Part shown: in pieces, positions 54,982-63,575 of the stretch | How the letters are laid out: each line of letters starts with the position of its first letter | Position numbering within the stretch: the stretch's first letter is position 1 | Assembly: GCA_963772975.1 (NCBI GenBank) | Contig: CAVYZH010000011.1 | Span: 124,001-188,000, forward strand | DNA: 64,000 nt | Direction: 5' to 3' | Origin: AC-32 sp963772975 | GTDB lineage: Bacteria; Actinomycetota; Thermoleophilia; Gaiellales; Gaiellaceae | Translations under genes and position numbers: made by a program | The notes under the pieces: model-generated | Database searches by the model: none | Seen by the model: the letters and a program-made list of their open reading frames with translations, nothing else | Told to the model about the DNA's origin: nothing

Positions 54982-55548
54982 CTAGCCGGCAATCAGGTGC
55001 TCTCGACGTCCGATCGCGACGGCCTCGAGGCGAGAGTGGGCGTTGAGCGGCCGCAGGATCGCGCGGACGTGGTTCCGCACGGTCTCGATGCTGAGGTGGA
55101 GCTCGGCTGCAATCTGCTCGGTCGAGCGGCGGTGCTCGAGCAGGCGCAGGACCTCGGCCTGCCGTGGCGTGAGGTGCGGGTGAGGTGGCCCCGGCGGGTC
55201 GTCCTCGTCGACATCCATGACCTGCCCGAACACGCCGATCACGTGGCCACCGCTGCGGAGCGGAACCGCGCTGACCTCGACTGAGAGCCGCTCGCCATCG
55301 GCGCCGATTACCACTCCTCTATTGTCCGAACCGGCAGGTGGTCCGAGGAGGTTCCGGGTGAAAATCCGCCGGCCCCGGGCCCTTTCCTCGGGCGCGAGAA
55401 CGGAGGTCAGCTGGCGGCCGCGAACATCTTCGACGAGCTTGCGTGCGGCCGGGTTCAGTCAGCGGATGATCCCGTGGCTGTCGATCACGTACGCGGGGAC
55501 ACGAACGCGTCTCCGTCTGACACGGGCCCACTCGCCTGGGTGACACAT
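54982..55548 (-). pseudogene. PAS-LuxR regulator broken by an in-frame TGA
   Basis: Reading from ATG 55548 gives a PAS domain (RVPAYVIDSHGIIR, stop, LNPAARKLVEDVRGRQL). The frame continues through a LuxR helix-turn-helix (LTPRQAEVLRLLEHRRS, IETVRNHVRAILRPLNAHSR). Codon 30 (55461-55459) is TGA where the homologue at 1525-2088 has TGG (TVTWSN). The total of 188 codons equals that gene's length. A downstream start near 55314 could still give a truncated HTH protein. The change is either real decay or an error. Confidence 0.82.
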
Positions 55549-55741
55549 TCATCGCGAGAACGCGGGCGAACGACGGCTAGAACGTCGGCGTCACCCCTGG
55601 CCGAGGATCGACTATGCGGAAACTCAGGCCGTCAAAGGCGGAACCCGAGCAGTTTGGGGCGCTTCACTGGTCAGCCCAGTACGCGAGCGCCTTCGCTCAC
55701 AGGCGGCAGGACGGGCACCGGCGAGCACGAACTCGTTTGTG

Positions 55742-56182
55742 ATGGCAGACGAGACGCGGTTCGAACGGCGGCTCGACCGTGTGCTGGCCCACGCCTCGAG
55801 TCCGCGCGGGGCGGGCGTCGTGATCGCCACCGTGTCGACCTCGATAACGGTCGGTGCGGGCATCCTGATGACGGTCGCCGACCACGACGCCTTTCCGTCG
55901 ATCGGATCCGGGCTCTGGTGGGCCGTCCAGACGGTCACGACTGTCGGGTATGGCGACCACGTGCCGACGACTGTTGCGGGCCGGCTCGTCGCCTCGCTCG
56001 TCATGCTGGTAGGAATCGGCTTCCTGACGGTCATCACCGCCGCCATCACGAGCACCTTCGTGTCACGCTCACGCCGCGAGCAGACCCTCATGGGTGGCGC
56101 CACTTCGACGGCTGAGCTTCGAGAGATTGCTGAGCGGCTCGAACGGATCGAAGCCGCGCTGACTGATCGCCCATCGGGGTGA
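55742..56182 (+). CDS. Two-helix potassium channel
   Basis: The 146-aa protein has helix 1 (GVVIATVSTSITVGAGILMT), the pore loop WWAVQTVTTVGYGD with the K+ selectivity filter, helix 2 (VASLVMLVGIGFLTVITAAI) and a C-terminal coiled coil (ELREIAERLERIEAAL). It would form a tetramer. No RCK or cyclic-nucleotide domain is attached. An in-frame GTG at 55739 is an alternative start. Confidence 0.9.
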   Translation: MADETRFERRLDRVLAHASSPRGAGVVIATVSTSITVGAGILMTVADHDAFPSIGSGLWWAVQTVTTVGYGDHVPTTVAGRLVASLVMLVGIGFLTVITAAITSTFVSRSRREQTLMGGATSTAELREIAERLERIEAALTDRPSG

Positions 56183-56285
56183 GCCGCAAGACCCTGAGCA
56201 GCTAGAAGTCCTGCGGCTCAAGACAAGACTTCACTCGAGTTAGGTGAACGCGGTTGACGGCTCCTACGACGACCCGCGTGGAGCG

Positions 56286-57350
56286 TTACCTCGCTCGCGT
56301 CGGTAGTTCCCCGTGGGGATGGGGAGTACCCCGATGGACCTTGGATCCGAGGCGCGACGATCGCCTCCTCACGTCAGAGAGAAGAACGCATCCTTGTCCT
56401 CTCTGAGCCACAACCACCAGGCCGGCGGCGAGCACCAGCACGAGCACGCCGGCGCCGGCAGCCCAGGGCCAGGTCAGGCTCGACTCTTGCGCGGCCGTGG
56501 CCGGCGCGGAGGGCCTGCTCACGGCGAACGTCCTCGTACTGACGACGAGCTCCGTCTGGCTACCGTCCCGGACGGCGAGCTGCTTCCCGTCGCCGAGCAT
56601 GGCCAGGCGCAGGCGCCAGAGATTCTCGTCTCCCCCGATCGCGTCGAGGTCGATGCAGCGCGCGGTCGCACGGCTCGTGTCGAGCGCGTGGACGAACGGC
56701 GTCTTGCCGTTGCCGTCGTAGAGCGTGTACGCCCAGCGCCCGTCGGGGCTCATGGCCCGCGAGAGCGGCTGGCCGCGCATCTGCTCGTCGGCCTCGTGCG
56801 GGTCGACGACCGGCTCGGGCAGCAGGCGGTCGGCGCGAACGTCGAACGCTCGGACCGCGTACTTCGTCGGGTCGTTCGCCGAGAGGTATTGGATCAGGTA
56901 GATCCGGTTGCCGCGCGGCGAGATCGCGTCGAAGCTGAAGTCGCCCCGCAGGCGCAGCACCTTGAGTACTCGTAGACGTCGTGCGTCGAGCACCGCGAAC
57001 GAGGTTCGCGCGCGCGGGAATGCGACCCGCGGCTGGATTAGGACGAGCGCGCGGCCGTCGGCCGAGAGGCCGCTTGCCGAGCCGTCGTAGGCTACGGCCG
57101 GGATCGTGAACGTCCCCTCGAGGAGGGTCGAGCGGTCGACCCGCCCGCCGTTCCGGCGAACACGGGCGACCACGGTGGTCTTCGGACCCGACCATAGGGT
57201 CACGTACCGCGTGACGGCGCCGGGGACGGTCACGCCCTTCGAGCCGACGTCCACCCCCAGCACCGGCAACCCGTCGGCACTCGCAGTCCCCGCCGCCGCG
57301 CCGGCCACGATCGCCGCGCTTCCCAGCAGCCCCAAGATCCGCCGTGTCAT
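56286..57350 (-). CDS. Membrane-anchored extracytoplasmic beta-propeller-like protein
   Basis: The 354-aa protein has a signal peptide (RRILGLLGSAAIVAGAAAGTASA). Propeller-like blades follow (YDGSASGLSADGRALVLIQ, SPRGNRIYLIQYL, SPDGRWAYTLYDG). A C-terminal membrane helix (WAAGAGVLVLVLAAGLVVVA) precedes a basic cytoplasmic tail. The role is unknown. AAGGAGGAGCG lies just before the ATG at 57350, fixing the start over an in-frame extension. Confidence 0.8.
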   Translation of the reverse strand: MTRRILGLLGSAAIVAGAAAGTASADGLPVLGVDVGSKGVTVPGAVTRYVTLWSGPKTTVVARVRRNGGRVDRSTLLEGTFTIPAVAYDGSASGLSADGRALVLIQPRVAFPRARTSFAVLDARRLRVLKVLRLRGDFSFDAISPRGNRIYLIQYLSANDPTKYAVRAFDVRADRLLPEPVVDPHEADEQMRGQPLSRAMSPDGRWAYTLYDGNGKTPFVHALDTSRATARCIDLDAIGGDENLWRLRLAMLGDGKQLAVRDGSQTELVVSTRTFAVSRPSAPATAAQESSLTWPWAAGAGVLVLVLAAGLVVVAQRGQGCVLLSDVRRRSSRLGSKVHRGTPHPHGELPTRAR

Positions 57351-57505
57351 CGCTCCTCCTTCGTCGCGTCTGGAGGAGATACGCCCGCCGGGCGCCTCGA
57401 GGTCCTTCGCCGGCAGCCCCGCGGGCTTGCACACTCGGCTCGAACGTCGTACCTTCAAACGAAGAAAACCGTTCGTTTTGCGGCACGGACGAGGCAGGAG
57501 GCCAG

Positions 57506-58633
57506 ATGAACACCGTGCTCGCGCGACTCTTTCACGGCCATGCCGACGCAGCCCCCGTGGCCGTTGGCGACAAGACGGAACGCCTGGAGCTGCAGCAGGT
57601 CACGTTCCCCGACCTCACCTGGGACCATTTCCACTGGGAGCACCGACGGCGTACGGGCACAACCGACTACCCGGAAGCCGCCGACCGCTATCGCGAAACC
57701 AGAGCCGCCTTCGAGTCCAAGCACGGTGAGATCGTGAGCGAGTACTGGTCGATCGTCGAGCCATCGGCAGTCGCGCTCACCTTCAAGAAGGCGCCGCTCC
57801 TGTTGAGCCCGTTCATCAACGACCGGCGTGAGTTCCACCGCTCCACCGACTGGGTGACGCGACACAACCCGCCGCTGGCGGACGTGCTGTTCGACTGCGA
57901 GAACCTTTCGATCCGCATCAGTGAGGTGCTCAGGTACACAAGCGAGAGCGTCGGCTTGAAGCGGCTCATGGCCGTCGCGAGTCACGTGCTCGGCGTGATC
58001 GACCGCGCCGAAGGAAAGGTGGACGACGCCCAGGCGGATGCGATTGCCGCCGAGGAAGATCACGAGCTGCGGGAGATCCGCGACTACTACCGGCGGGCGG
58101 GCGTGCGGATCGGCCTGACGGTCTACACGCAGGGGATGATCATCGGGCTGCTGCTGATGACGTTCCTGGTCGGGCTCGTCCTGGCGCCGCTGGTTCTCTG
58201 GGGTTCGGTCCCCTGGGACAGACATGTGCAAACGATCGTGCTCTCGGCTGGCGCCGGCGCGATCGGGGCGTTCGTGAGTGTCCTCCAGCGCATGGCCTCG
58301 GACAAGTCGTTCCCGGTCCACTACGACCTCGGCAAGCGCGTGCTCTACATGCTCGGGAGCTACCGCCCGGTTCTAGGAGTCGTCTTCGGCGTCTTCACCT
58401 ACTTCGTGTTCGCGAGCGGGATCCTCGGGACGACACACCCCACCGACGCCACCTCCTTGTACTACTACGGCGCACTCGCCTTCGTCGCCGGCTTCAGCGA
58501 GCGCTTCACGCGGGTGCTGGCCAAGAACGTCGCGGGCTTGGTGCCCGCTCAGGGAGCGACGGACGAGTCGGACAACAGCGCCCGGTCAGACGTCGCGGAG
58601 GAGGGAAGTGCCGGGGCGTCAGCGACTGGCTGA
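57506..58633 (+). CDS. Uncharacterised GFSER-motif membrane protein, paralogue 1
   Basis: The 375-aa protein has a soluble N-terminal domain (1-200) and four hydrophobic segments (about 202-232, 241-262, 288-307, 318-333). The C-terminal segment carries GALAFVAGFSERF and ends in a polar tail. It is homologous along its length to the protein at 62364-63488. Shared patches are HG.IV..YW, VALT.K..PL, EVLR.TS, SHVLG, SV..RM.S, RP..G..FG and AF.AGFSER. I know no function for this family. GCAGGAGG precedes the ATG. It converges on the OsmC gene, overlapping by 15 bp. Confidence 0.8.
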   Translation: MNTVLARLFHGHADAAPVAVGDKTERLELQQVTFPDLTWDHFHWEHRRRTGTTDYPEAADRYRETRAAFESKHGEIVSEYWSIVEPSAVALTFKKAPLLLSPFINDRREFHRSTDWVTRHNPPLADVLFDCENLSIRISEVLRYTSESVGLKRLMAVASHVLGVIDRAEGKVDDAQADAIAAEEDHELREIRDYYRRAGVRIGLTVYTQGMIIGLLLMTFLVGLVLAPLVLWGSVPWDRHVQTIVLSAGAGAIGAFVSVLQRMASDKSFPVHYDLGKRVLYMLGSYRPVLGVVFGVFTYFVFASGILGTTHPTDATSLYYYGALAFVAGFSERFTRVLAKNVAGLVPAQGATDESDNSARSDVAEEGSAGASATG

Positions 58634-59128
58634 GCGGCTGACCTCTAGCGGCACGCCACCTGCGAGGGTCTGGTAGACGACGCAGTAGCGCTCGGTGGTC
58701 TCGAGCAGTGCCTCCAGCTCCTCGTTGCTAGCCGGCGAGTCGAGCTCGAAGCGCAGGCGGATTGCGGTGAAGCCGACCGGAGCCTCGCGGTCGACGCCCA
58801 TCGTGCCGCGGAAGTCGAGGTCGCCCTCGGCGACGACGCGCCCGCTGACTTCGAGGCCGCGGTTGACCGCCACCGAGCGGAGCGTCACGCCCGCGCACGC
58901 GACCAGGGCCTGCAGGAGCATGTCGCCCGAGCACGCAAGCGCGCCGTCGCCGCCGCTCGCGGAGTGCAGGCCGGCCTCGACGAGCGCGCGGCCCGTCTCG
59001 ACCGAGCACGAGACCGCCTCCGAGCCGAGCTCGCCGGCGGCGCGCAGCGTCAGGCGCGCGCTGGCGGGGTCCTCGCGGTAGCGCTCCTTCAGCGGCCGCT
59101 GGGTCTCGCGCAGCTCGTCGCGCTTCAC
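58619..59128 (-). CDS. OsmC family protein
   Basis: The 169-aa protein has the OsmC/Ohr fold, with LACSGDMLLQALVACAGVTL, which holds the first conserved cysteine region, and RYCVVYQTLAGG, which holds the second. Such proteins reduce organic hydroperoxides with thiols. The GTG at 59128 overlaps the FAD gene stop (GTGA), so it is the last cistron of that operon. Confidence 0.87.
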   Translation of the reverse strand: MKRDELRETQRPLKERYREDPASARLTLRAAGELGSEAVSCSVETGRALVEAGLHSASGGDGALACSGDMLLQALVACAGVTLRSVAVNRGLEVSGRVVAEGDLDFRGTMGVDREAPVGFTAIRLRFELDSPASNEELEALLETTERYCVVYQTLAGGVPLEVSRSASR

Positions 59129-60597
59129 GAGACGAGCCCCGAGACGTAGTTCCGGTACGGCTCGCCCTCGTACTCGTGCAGTGGGTGCGGCTCGAGCTGA
59201 TGCTCGTGCACGTCGCCCCCGCGGCGGACGTAGAGCACCGGCATGATCTTCCCGGCCTCGTCGACTTCCACGCTCGCCGCGAAGGCGTCCGGTCCCGTGG
59301 TGTCGAGGAACGTCGAGAGCGGGACGACGCCCTCGTCCACGTAGGAGCCGTCTGCCGCCGAGACGACGCGGCAGAGATAGCCCTTCTGAACCCACAGCTC
59401 GGGCGCGGCCGTCAGCTCGTGCAGCAGGAACGGCACCAGCTCCGGCACCGGCTCGCGCCACGGCTCGCGGCCATCGAGCCGCTCGGCGAGGTGGCGGGCG
59501 AGCACGCGGGCGTTGTAGCGGAAACCGTTCACCGACGACGAGCTCGCGCCCGCGCCGCGCTTACCGAGGCCGCGCGCGCCCTGCGAGGCGTTCCCCGCGA
59601 AGAAGACGCCAGGCAGCGAGACGCTCTCCCAGAAGGGCGTCAGCGCCGGGATCCGCCCATCGGCGACGGTCACGAGCCCGAGTTCCGGCAGGTCCCGCAG
59701 CGGCGTCTGGAACCCGGTCGCGGCGATCACGTCGTCGACCTCGAACTCGAGCGTGCCTTCCCAGGTCGTCCCCCGCGTGAACACCCGCAGCCGCTCGCCG
59801 GCGCGCTCGATCCGCTCGATCGTCACGTCGATCACGTAGGTGCCGGGGCCGCCGCGGGCGTACTCGTCGTAGGGGTGCAGGTAGCGCACGCGTAATGCGG
59901 AGAGCGCGAGCGCGTCGGTCTGTACCGGGCGCGGCGAGCCGAGCACGATCGAGCGTGCCCAGGGCAGGATCCCCTGCGCGACCTCGAAGCCGGAGTTGCG
60001 CTTGCCGACGACGAACACGTCGCGGCCGGCGTAACGCTCGGGCACGCGGGTGTCGACGTAGTGCGCGGCGTGCTCGAGACCGGGAACCTCGGCGCGCCAC
60101 GGCTCGGTCACGCCGAGCGCGAAGACCGCCGCGCGGCAGCGGTACTCGCCGTCGCTCGTCTCCAGCACGAGCTGCTCGTCCTCGTAGCGGGTCGACTCCC
60201 ACGTGCAGCCGTAGCGGGCCTCGAGGCCGGCGCGTTCGGCGAACGCGGCCAGACCGGCCTCCATCTCGGCGCGCGAAGGCAGGTCGTAGGCGCGGTCCAT
60301 CAGCGCGGGCACGAGCGCCTTCAGCTCCGGCTCCTCGGCGAGCAGGCTGTTGTGGTCGTACCACTCGTACTCGCGTGTCGTGCGCTCGACCGGGGCGTCG
60401 GGCTTCGTCCAGGTGATCAGCCGCTGGAAGATGGGGAAGCGCTGGAACATCCCGCCGGGCTGCTCGTCCCGCGTCAGGAGCGCGTGCCGGACGCCGAGCT
60501 GCCGCAGGCAGTAGCTCGTCTGCAGCCCGCCCGGGCCGCTGCCGACGACGACCACGTCGTAGTCGCCGGGCGGGAACGGGCGCTCTACGGATTCCAC
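59125..60597 (-). CDS. FAD/NAD(P)-dependent oxidoreductase, flavin monooxygenase-like
   Basis: The 490-aa protein has the FAD loop YDVVVVGSGPGGLQTSYCLR, a second nucleotide-binding part (VFVVGKRNSGFEVAQGIL) and the ATG-like motif VIAATGFQTPL. It resembles thioredoxin-reductase-like and flavin monooxygenase-like proteins, without a CxxC redox pair. The GTG at 60597 lies inside the cNMP gene, overlapping by 13 bp. It is coupled to OsmC downstream. Confidence 0.87.
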   Translation of the reverse strand: MESVERPFPPGDYDVVVVGSGPGGLQTSYCLRQLGVRHALLTRDEQPGGMFQRFPIFQRLITWTKPDAPVERTTREYEWYDHNSLLAEEPELKALVPALMDRAYDLPSRAEMEAGLAAFAERAGLEARYGCTWESTRYEDEQLVLETSDGEYRCRAAVFALGVTEPWRAEVPGLEHAAHYVDTRVPERYAGRDVFVVGKRNSGFEVAQGILPWARSIVLGSPRPVQTDALALSALRVRYLHPYDEYARGGPGTYVIDVTIERIERAGERLRVFTRGTTWEGTLEFEVDDVIAATGFQTPLRDLPELGLVTVADGRIPALTPFWESVSLPGVFFAGNASQGARGLGKRGAGASSSSVNGFRYNARVLARHLAERLDGREPWREPVPELVPFLLHELTAAPELWVQKGYLCRVVSAADGSYVDEGVVPLSTFLDTTGPDAFAASVEVDEAGKIMPVLYVRRGGDVHEHQLEPHPLHEYEGEPYRNYVSGLVS

Positions 60598-60995
60598 TCG
60601 AGCGTGCGCCGCAGCCGCTGCGCCTCCATGCGCAGCATGCGCAGCATTAACTGCGGCCGGTCGAGCAGGAGCCGCTCGAGCTGCGGGCCGGGGATCACGA
60701 GGCACCGGAGCATCGTGACCGCGACCACGTCCGTCGTCGGGGGCTCGCCGGTCAGCGCCGAGATCTCGCCGAAGAACTCGCCGCGCCCGAGCGTGGCACG
60801 CGAGTCGCCGTCGATCTCGACCGAAGCCTCGCCCTCGAGGATCACGTAGAAGTTGCCGCCGCTGAGGCCGCGGCGCAGGACGCGCTCGCCGGGCGCGAAG
60901 ACGTCCTCCTCGTGCGAGTGCACGATCGCCTCCAGCTGCGAGGGCGTCAGGTCGGCGAACAGGGCGAACTGGCTCAGCGTCTCGGCGATGCTCAT
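60585..60995 (-). CDS. Stand-alone cyclic-nucleotide-fold protein
   Basis: The 136-aa protein is a single CRP-type sensor domain (FADLTPSQLEAIVHSHEEDV, LGRGEFFGEISALTGEPPTT) without a helix-turn-helix. In the phosphate-binding cassette the usual arginine is replaced (EPPTTDVVA), so cAMP binding is doubtful. It may sense something else or only bind a partner. It overlaps the FAD gene by 13 bp and lies 12 bp after the lysozyme-like gene. Confidence 0.85.
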   Translation of the reverse strand: MSIAETLSQFALFADLTPSQLEAIVHSHEEDVFAPGERVLRRGLSGGNFYVILEGEASVEIDGDSRATLGRGEFFGEISALTGEPPTTDVVAVTMLRCLVIPGPQLERLLLDRPQLMLRMLRMEAQRLRRTLEWNP

Positions 60996-61007
60996 GTGCG
61001 GTTTCTA

Positions 61008-62362
61008 CTAGAACGCGCTGAGCCAGACCGCCGTGCCGTGCCCGTGGCCGCGCTGGTAGGCGTCCTCGGCCGAGAAGCGGAGCTTCTTCGGGCCCGAGTC
61101 GTCGCCGTGCGAGACGAGCATCGGGTCGGCTCCCGCGGAGACCACCAGGCAGACGTGCTGCCCGGTCGCGGGCGGCGTCCAGACCACCAGGTCGCCAGGC
61201 TGAGCCGCGTTCTTCGGAATCTTGCGCAGGTGCCCGAGCATCGAGCCGGTGAAGGCGGGCTGGCGTGCGTCATAGGTGCCGCCGCGTTCGGGTTCGGCGC
61301 GCCGGCCCAGGAGTAGCAGAGGGTGGCGAAGCCGGAGCAGTCGGTCGCGAGCGGCACCGAGGCGTTCTTGCCGAGCTGCGAGAGCCTGACGTTGCCGTTC
61401 TGCGTGTAGGCGATCCGGCCGGTGTTCTTGCAGCCCCAGAGCGCCCACTGGACGATCCGCTTGCGGATCGCTTGCTGCGAGCCGGCCTGCTTGATGCGCT
61501 GCGCCCGCCGCTTCTTGAACGGCGGCGGCAGCTGCTTCTTGCCGGACAGGAACGCCTTCAGCTGGGGGCCAAAGGTGCTGTCGCGGGCGTTGGCCGGGTA
61601 GCCGAGCTCCCACTTCGCCCGCTGCACCGCGCCGGCGGTCAGCTCGCCGTACTCGCCGTCGGCCTTGCCCGCGTCGAAGGAGCCGTACGGGTTCTTCGCC
61701 AGCAGCGTCTGCGCCTCGACCACATCTGGGCCGGTGACATGCGGGTTGGCGAGCTGCAGAACGCGTGGGCCCGGCTGGACGGTGATGGCCTTCGCGCCCT
61801 TTGCGCCGGACAGCTGCTTCAGCAGCACGGCCGCGCCGACCTGCTGCGAGACGGCCGTCGGCGAGAAGCGCCCGTCCGCGACGTACTTCCCGCGGGTGTA
61901 ATGGTTCGAGAAGCTCCAGAGGTACGGCGAGGGCACGTTCGGATGGTGGTCGCGGTAGCCGAAGCCGTTGTAGCCCTCGAGCTGGAAGAGCGTCCCGGGC
62001 ACGCTCCAGTCCTTCCACGCGGCGAGCCCTTGCCCGCGCAGCGCGTCGGTCGCGCTCTGCTCCCACGTGAACGGTGGCTTGCCCGTCTTCGGCCGCCCGG
62101 CGGGGACGTGCGTCGTGCGGGCCGTCAGCGGGTCGCCGTTGTGCAGGTGGCGCGTAAAGTCCCCGCCCGCCTCCAGCGAGTGGATGATCCCGACCACGTA
62201 CCACGGGATCCCGAGCGCCTTGCCGACCTTCTGGTAGCGCGGGCGCGAGGCGTTGATCCGGGCGACGAGCTGGTTGACGGCCGCCTGGCGTTTGGGGCGA
62301 ACGAGGCACGACTCGTAGAGCAGCTCGTACTGCTTGCGCCCGGCCTGCGTCAGCCCGGCCAC
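61008..62362 (-). pseudogene. Lysozyme-like / peptidoglycan-binding / NlpC-P60 protein, frameshifted
   Basis: Residues 10-185 match a lysozyme-like domain found in phages and bacteria (IIHSLEAGGDFTRHLHNGDP, catalytic Glu64). Residues about 197-275 look like a peptidoglycan-binding module. From 335 on there is an NlpC/P60 domain (TDCSGFATLCYSWAG, Cys342), whose histidine part (GQHVCLVVSAG) is in another frame. Adding one base near 61274-61292 joins them to 451 aa. There is no signal peptide. The GTG at 62362 lies 1 bp after the stop of paralogue 2. Confidence 0.8.
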
Positions 62363-62363
62363 G

Positions 62364-63488
62364 TCAGAGCCCCGTTCCCGACGTCGTGGCCGGCTGGAGC
62401 TCGTCCTCCGACGCAGGCGGAGGCATCTCGTCTGCCTCCGGTTCCTTTGCCGCTTGCTTGCCCTTGGCGGCAGCGGCTCCGACGGTGGGCCCGATCAGCA
62501 TGTCCTGCGCAAGCCGCTCGCTGAAGCCCGCGGCGAACGCGAACAGGATGTAGAAGTAGGCGCTCTTGCTGGAGTTGATGATGTCGAGGGCGACGACGCC
62601 GCTCTTGAGGGCGAAGAACGTCATCAGCCCGAACACGCCGCCGACGAACGGGCGCAGCGCACCAAGCGTGCGGAGCGTGTCCTTGCCGAACTCCCAGTCG
62701 ACCCGCATACGGTTGGAGGTCATTCGGGACATGACGCTGATCAGGGCGCCAAGGCCGCCGGCCGCGAAGCAGAAGAGCCCGGTCCGAACGGCGGCGTCGT
62801 TCGAGTCGGCCAGCTTCAGCACGAACGCCAGCAAGACCAGCACCACGAGCGGCAGCGCGCCGAGCAGCATCCCGCCGACGTAGACGATCTGGCCGGAACG
62901 GACCGCGGCGCGCTGGTAGTAGCTCTCGATCCCCTTCAGCTCCGCGCGTGTCTCCCGGTCGAGCTCCGCGATGGCGCGGTCGTTGTGCGCCCGGTCGGTC
63001 TCGCTGAAGCCGAGCACGTGGCTGAAGACCGTGAACAGTGACTGCATCGCGAGCCGCTGGCTCGTGTCGCGCAACACCTCGTGCACGCGCACCGCGATCC
63101 CCTCCGCGCGGTAGAGGATGTTCATCAGCTTGGGCTTGTCCTTGGTCGTCCAGTCCGTCGCCCAATGGAGGCGGACGACGTCCGGGAACATGAGCGGCCG
63201 GCGCTTGACGGTGAGCGCGACACCGGACGCGTCGTTGGTGCACCAGTAGGAGTCGACGATCTTGCCGTGCTCCTCCTCGAACCAGCTCCGGTAGCGTCGG
63301 TAGCGCTGCTCCGACGGGCCCTCGTAGGGATCGTGACCGCGCTTCTTCAGCTCCTCCTGACGAAGATGGTGCAACCAGACGAGCTCCGGAAACGAGACGC
63401 TGTGCTCGGCATGACGACGCCGACCCAGGCTCCAGAAACGCCTCTTCGCCGGAGCCTTGGCGGTGGTGCCTGCTGCAGCAACGTTCAT
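62364..63488 (-). CDS. Uncharacterised GFSER-motif membrane protein, paralogue 2
   Basis: The 374-aa protein has a basic N-terminus, a soluble domain with FEEEHGKIVDSYW and VALTVKRRPL, and hydrophobic segments at about 202-226, 234-254, 281-299 and 309-322. FAFAAGFSERLAQDM is at 316-330. The tail is polar. It is co-linear with paralogue 1 (57506-58633). GAGAGGAGGGCAA precedes the ATG at 63488. It is the first gene of the minus-strand operon down to 58619 and is divergent from pdxS. Confidence 0.8.
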   Translation of the reverse strand: MNVAAAGTTAKAPAKRRFWSLGRRRHAEHSVSFPELVWLHHLRQEELKKRGHDPYEGPSEQRYRRYRSWFEEEHGKIVDSYWCTNDASGVALTVKRRPLMFPDVVRLHWATDWTTKDKPKLMNILYRAEGIAVRVHEVLRDTSQRLAMQSLFTVFSHVLGFSETDRAHNDRAIAELDRETRAELKGIESYYQRAAVRSGQIVYVGGMLLGALPLVVLVLLAFVLKLADSNDAAVRTGLFCFAAGGLGALISVMSRMTSNRMRVDWEFGKDTLRTLGALRPFVGGVFGLMTFFALKSGVVALDIINSSKSAYFYILFAFAAGFSERLAQDMLIGPTVGAAAAKGKQAAKEPEADEMPPPASEDELQPATTSGTGL

Positions 63489-63575
63489 TTGCCCTCCTCT
63501 CCGCGAGAGGCTGGGCCGCAGTCGGACGGTACGCCGATCCGGGCGGCTTGGCAAGCGCTGGCTAGAATCACCGCG

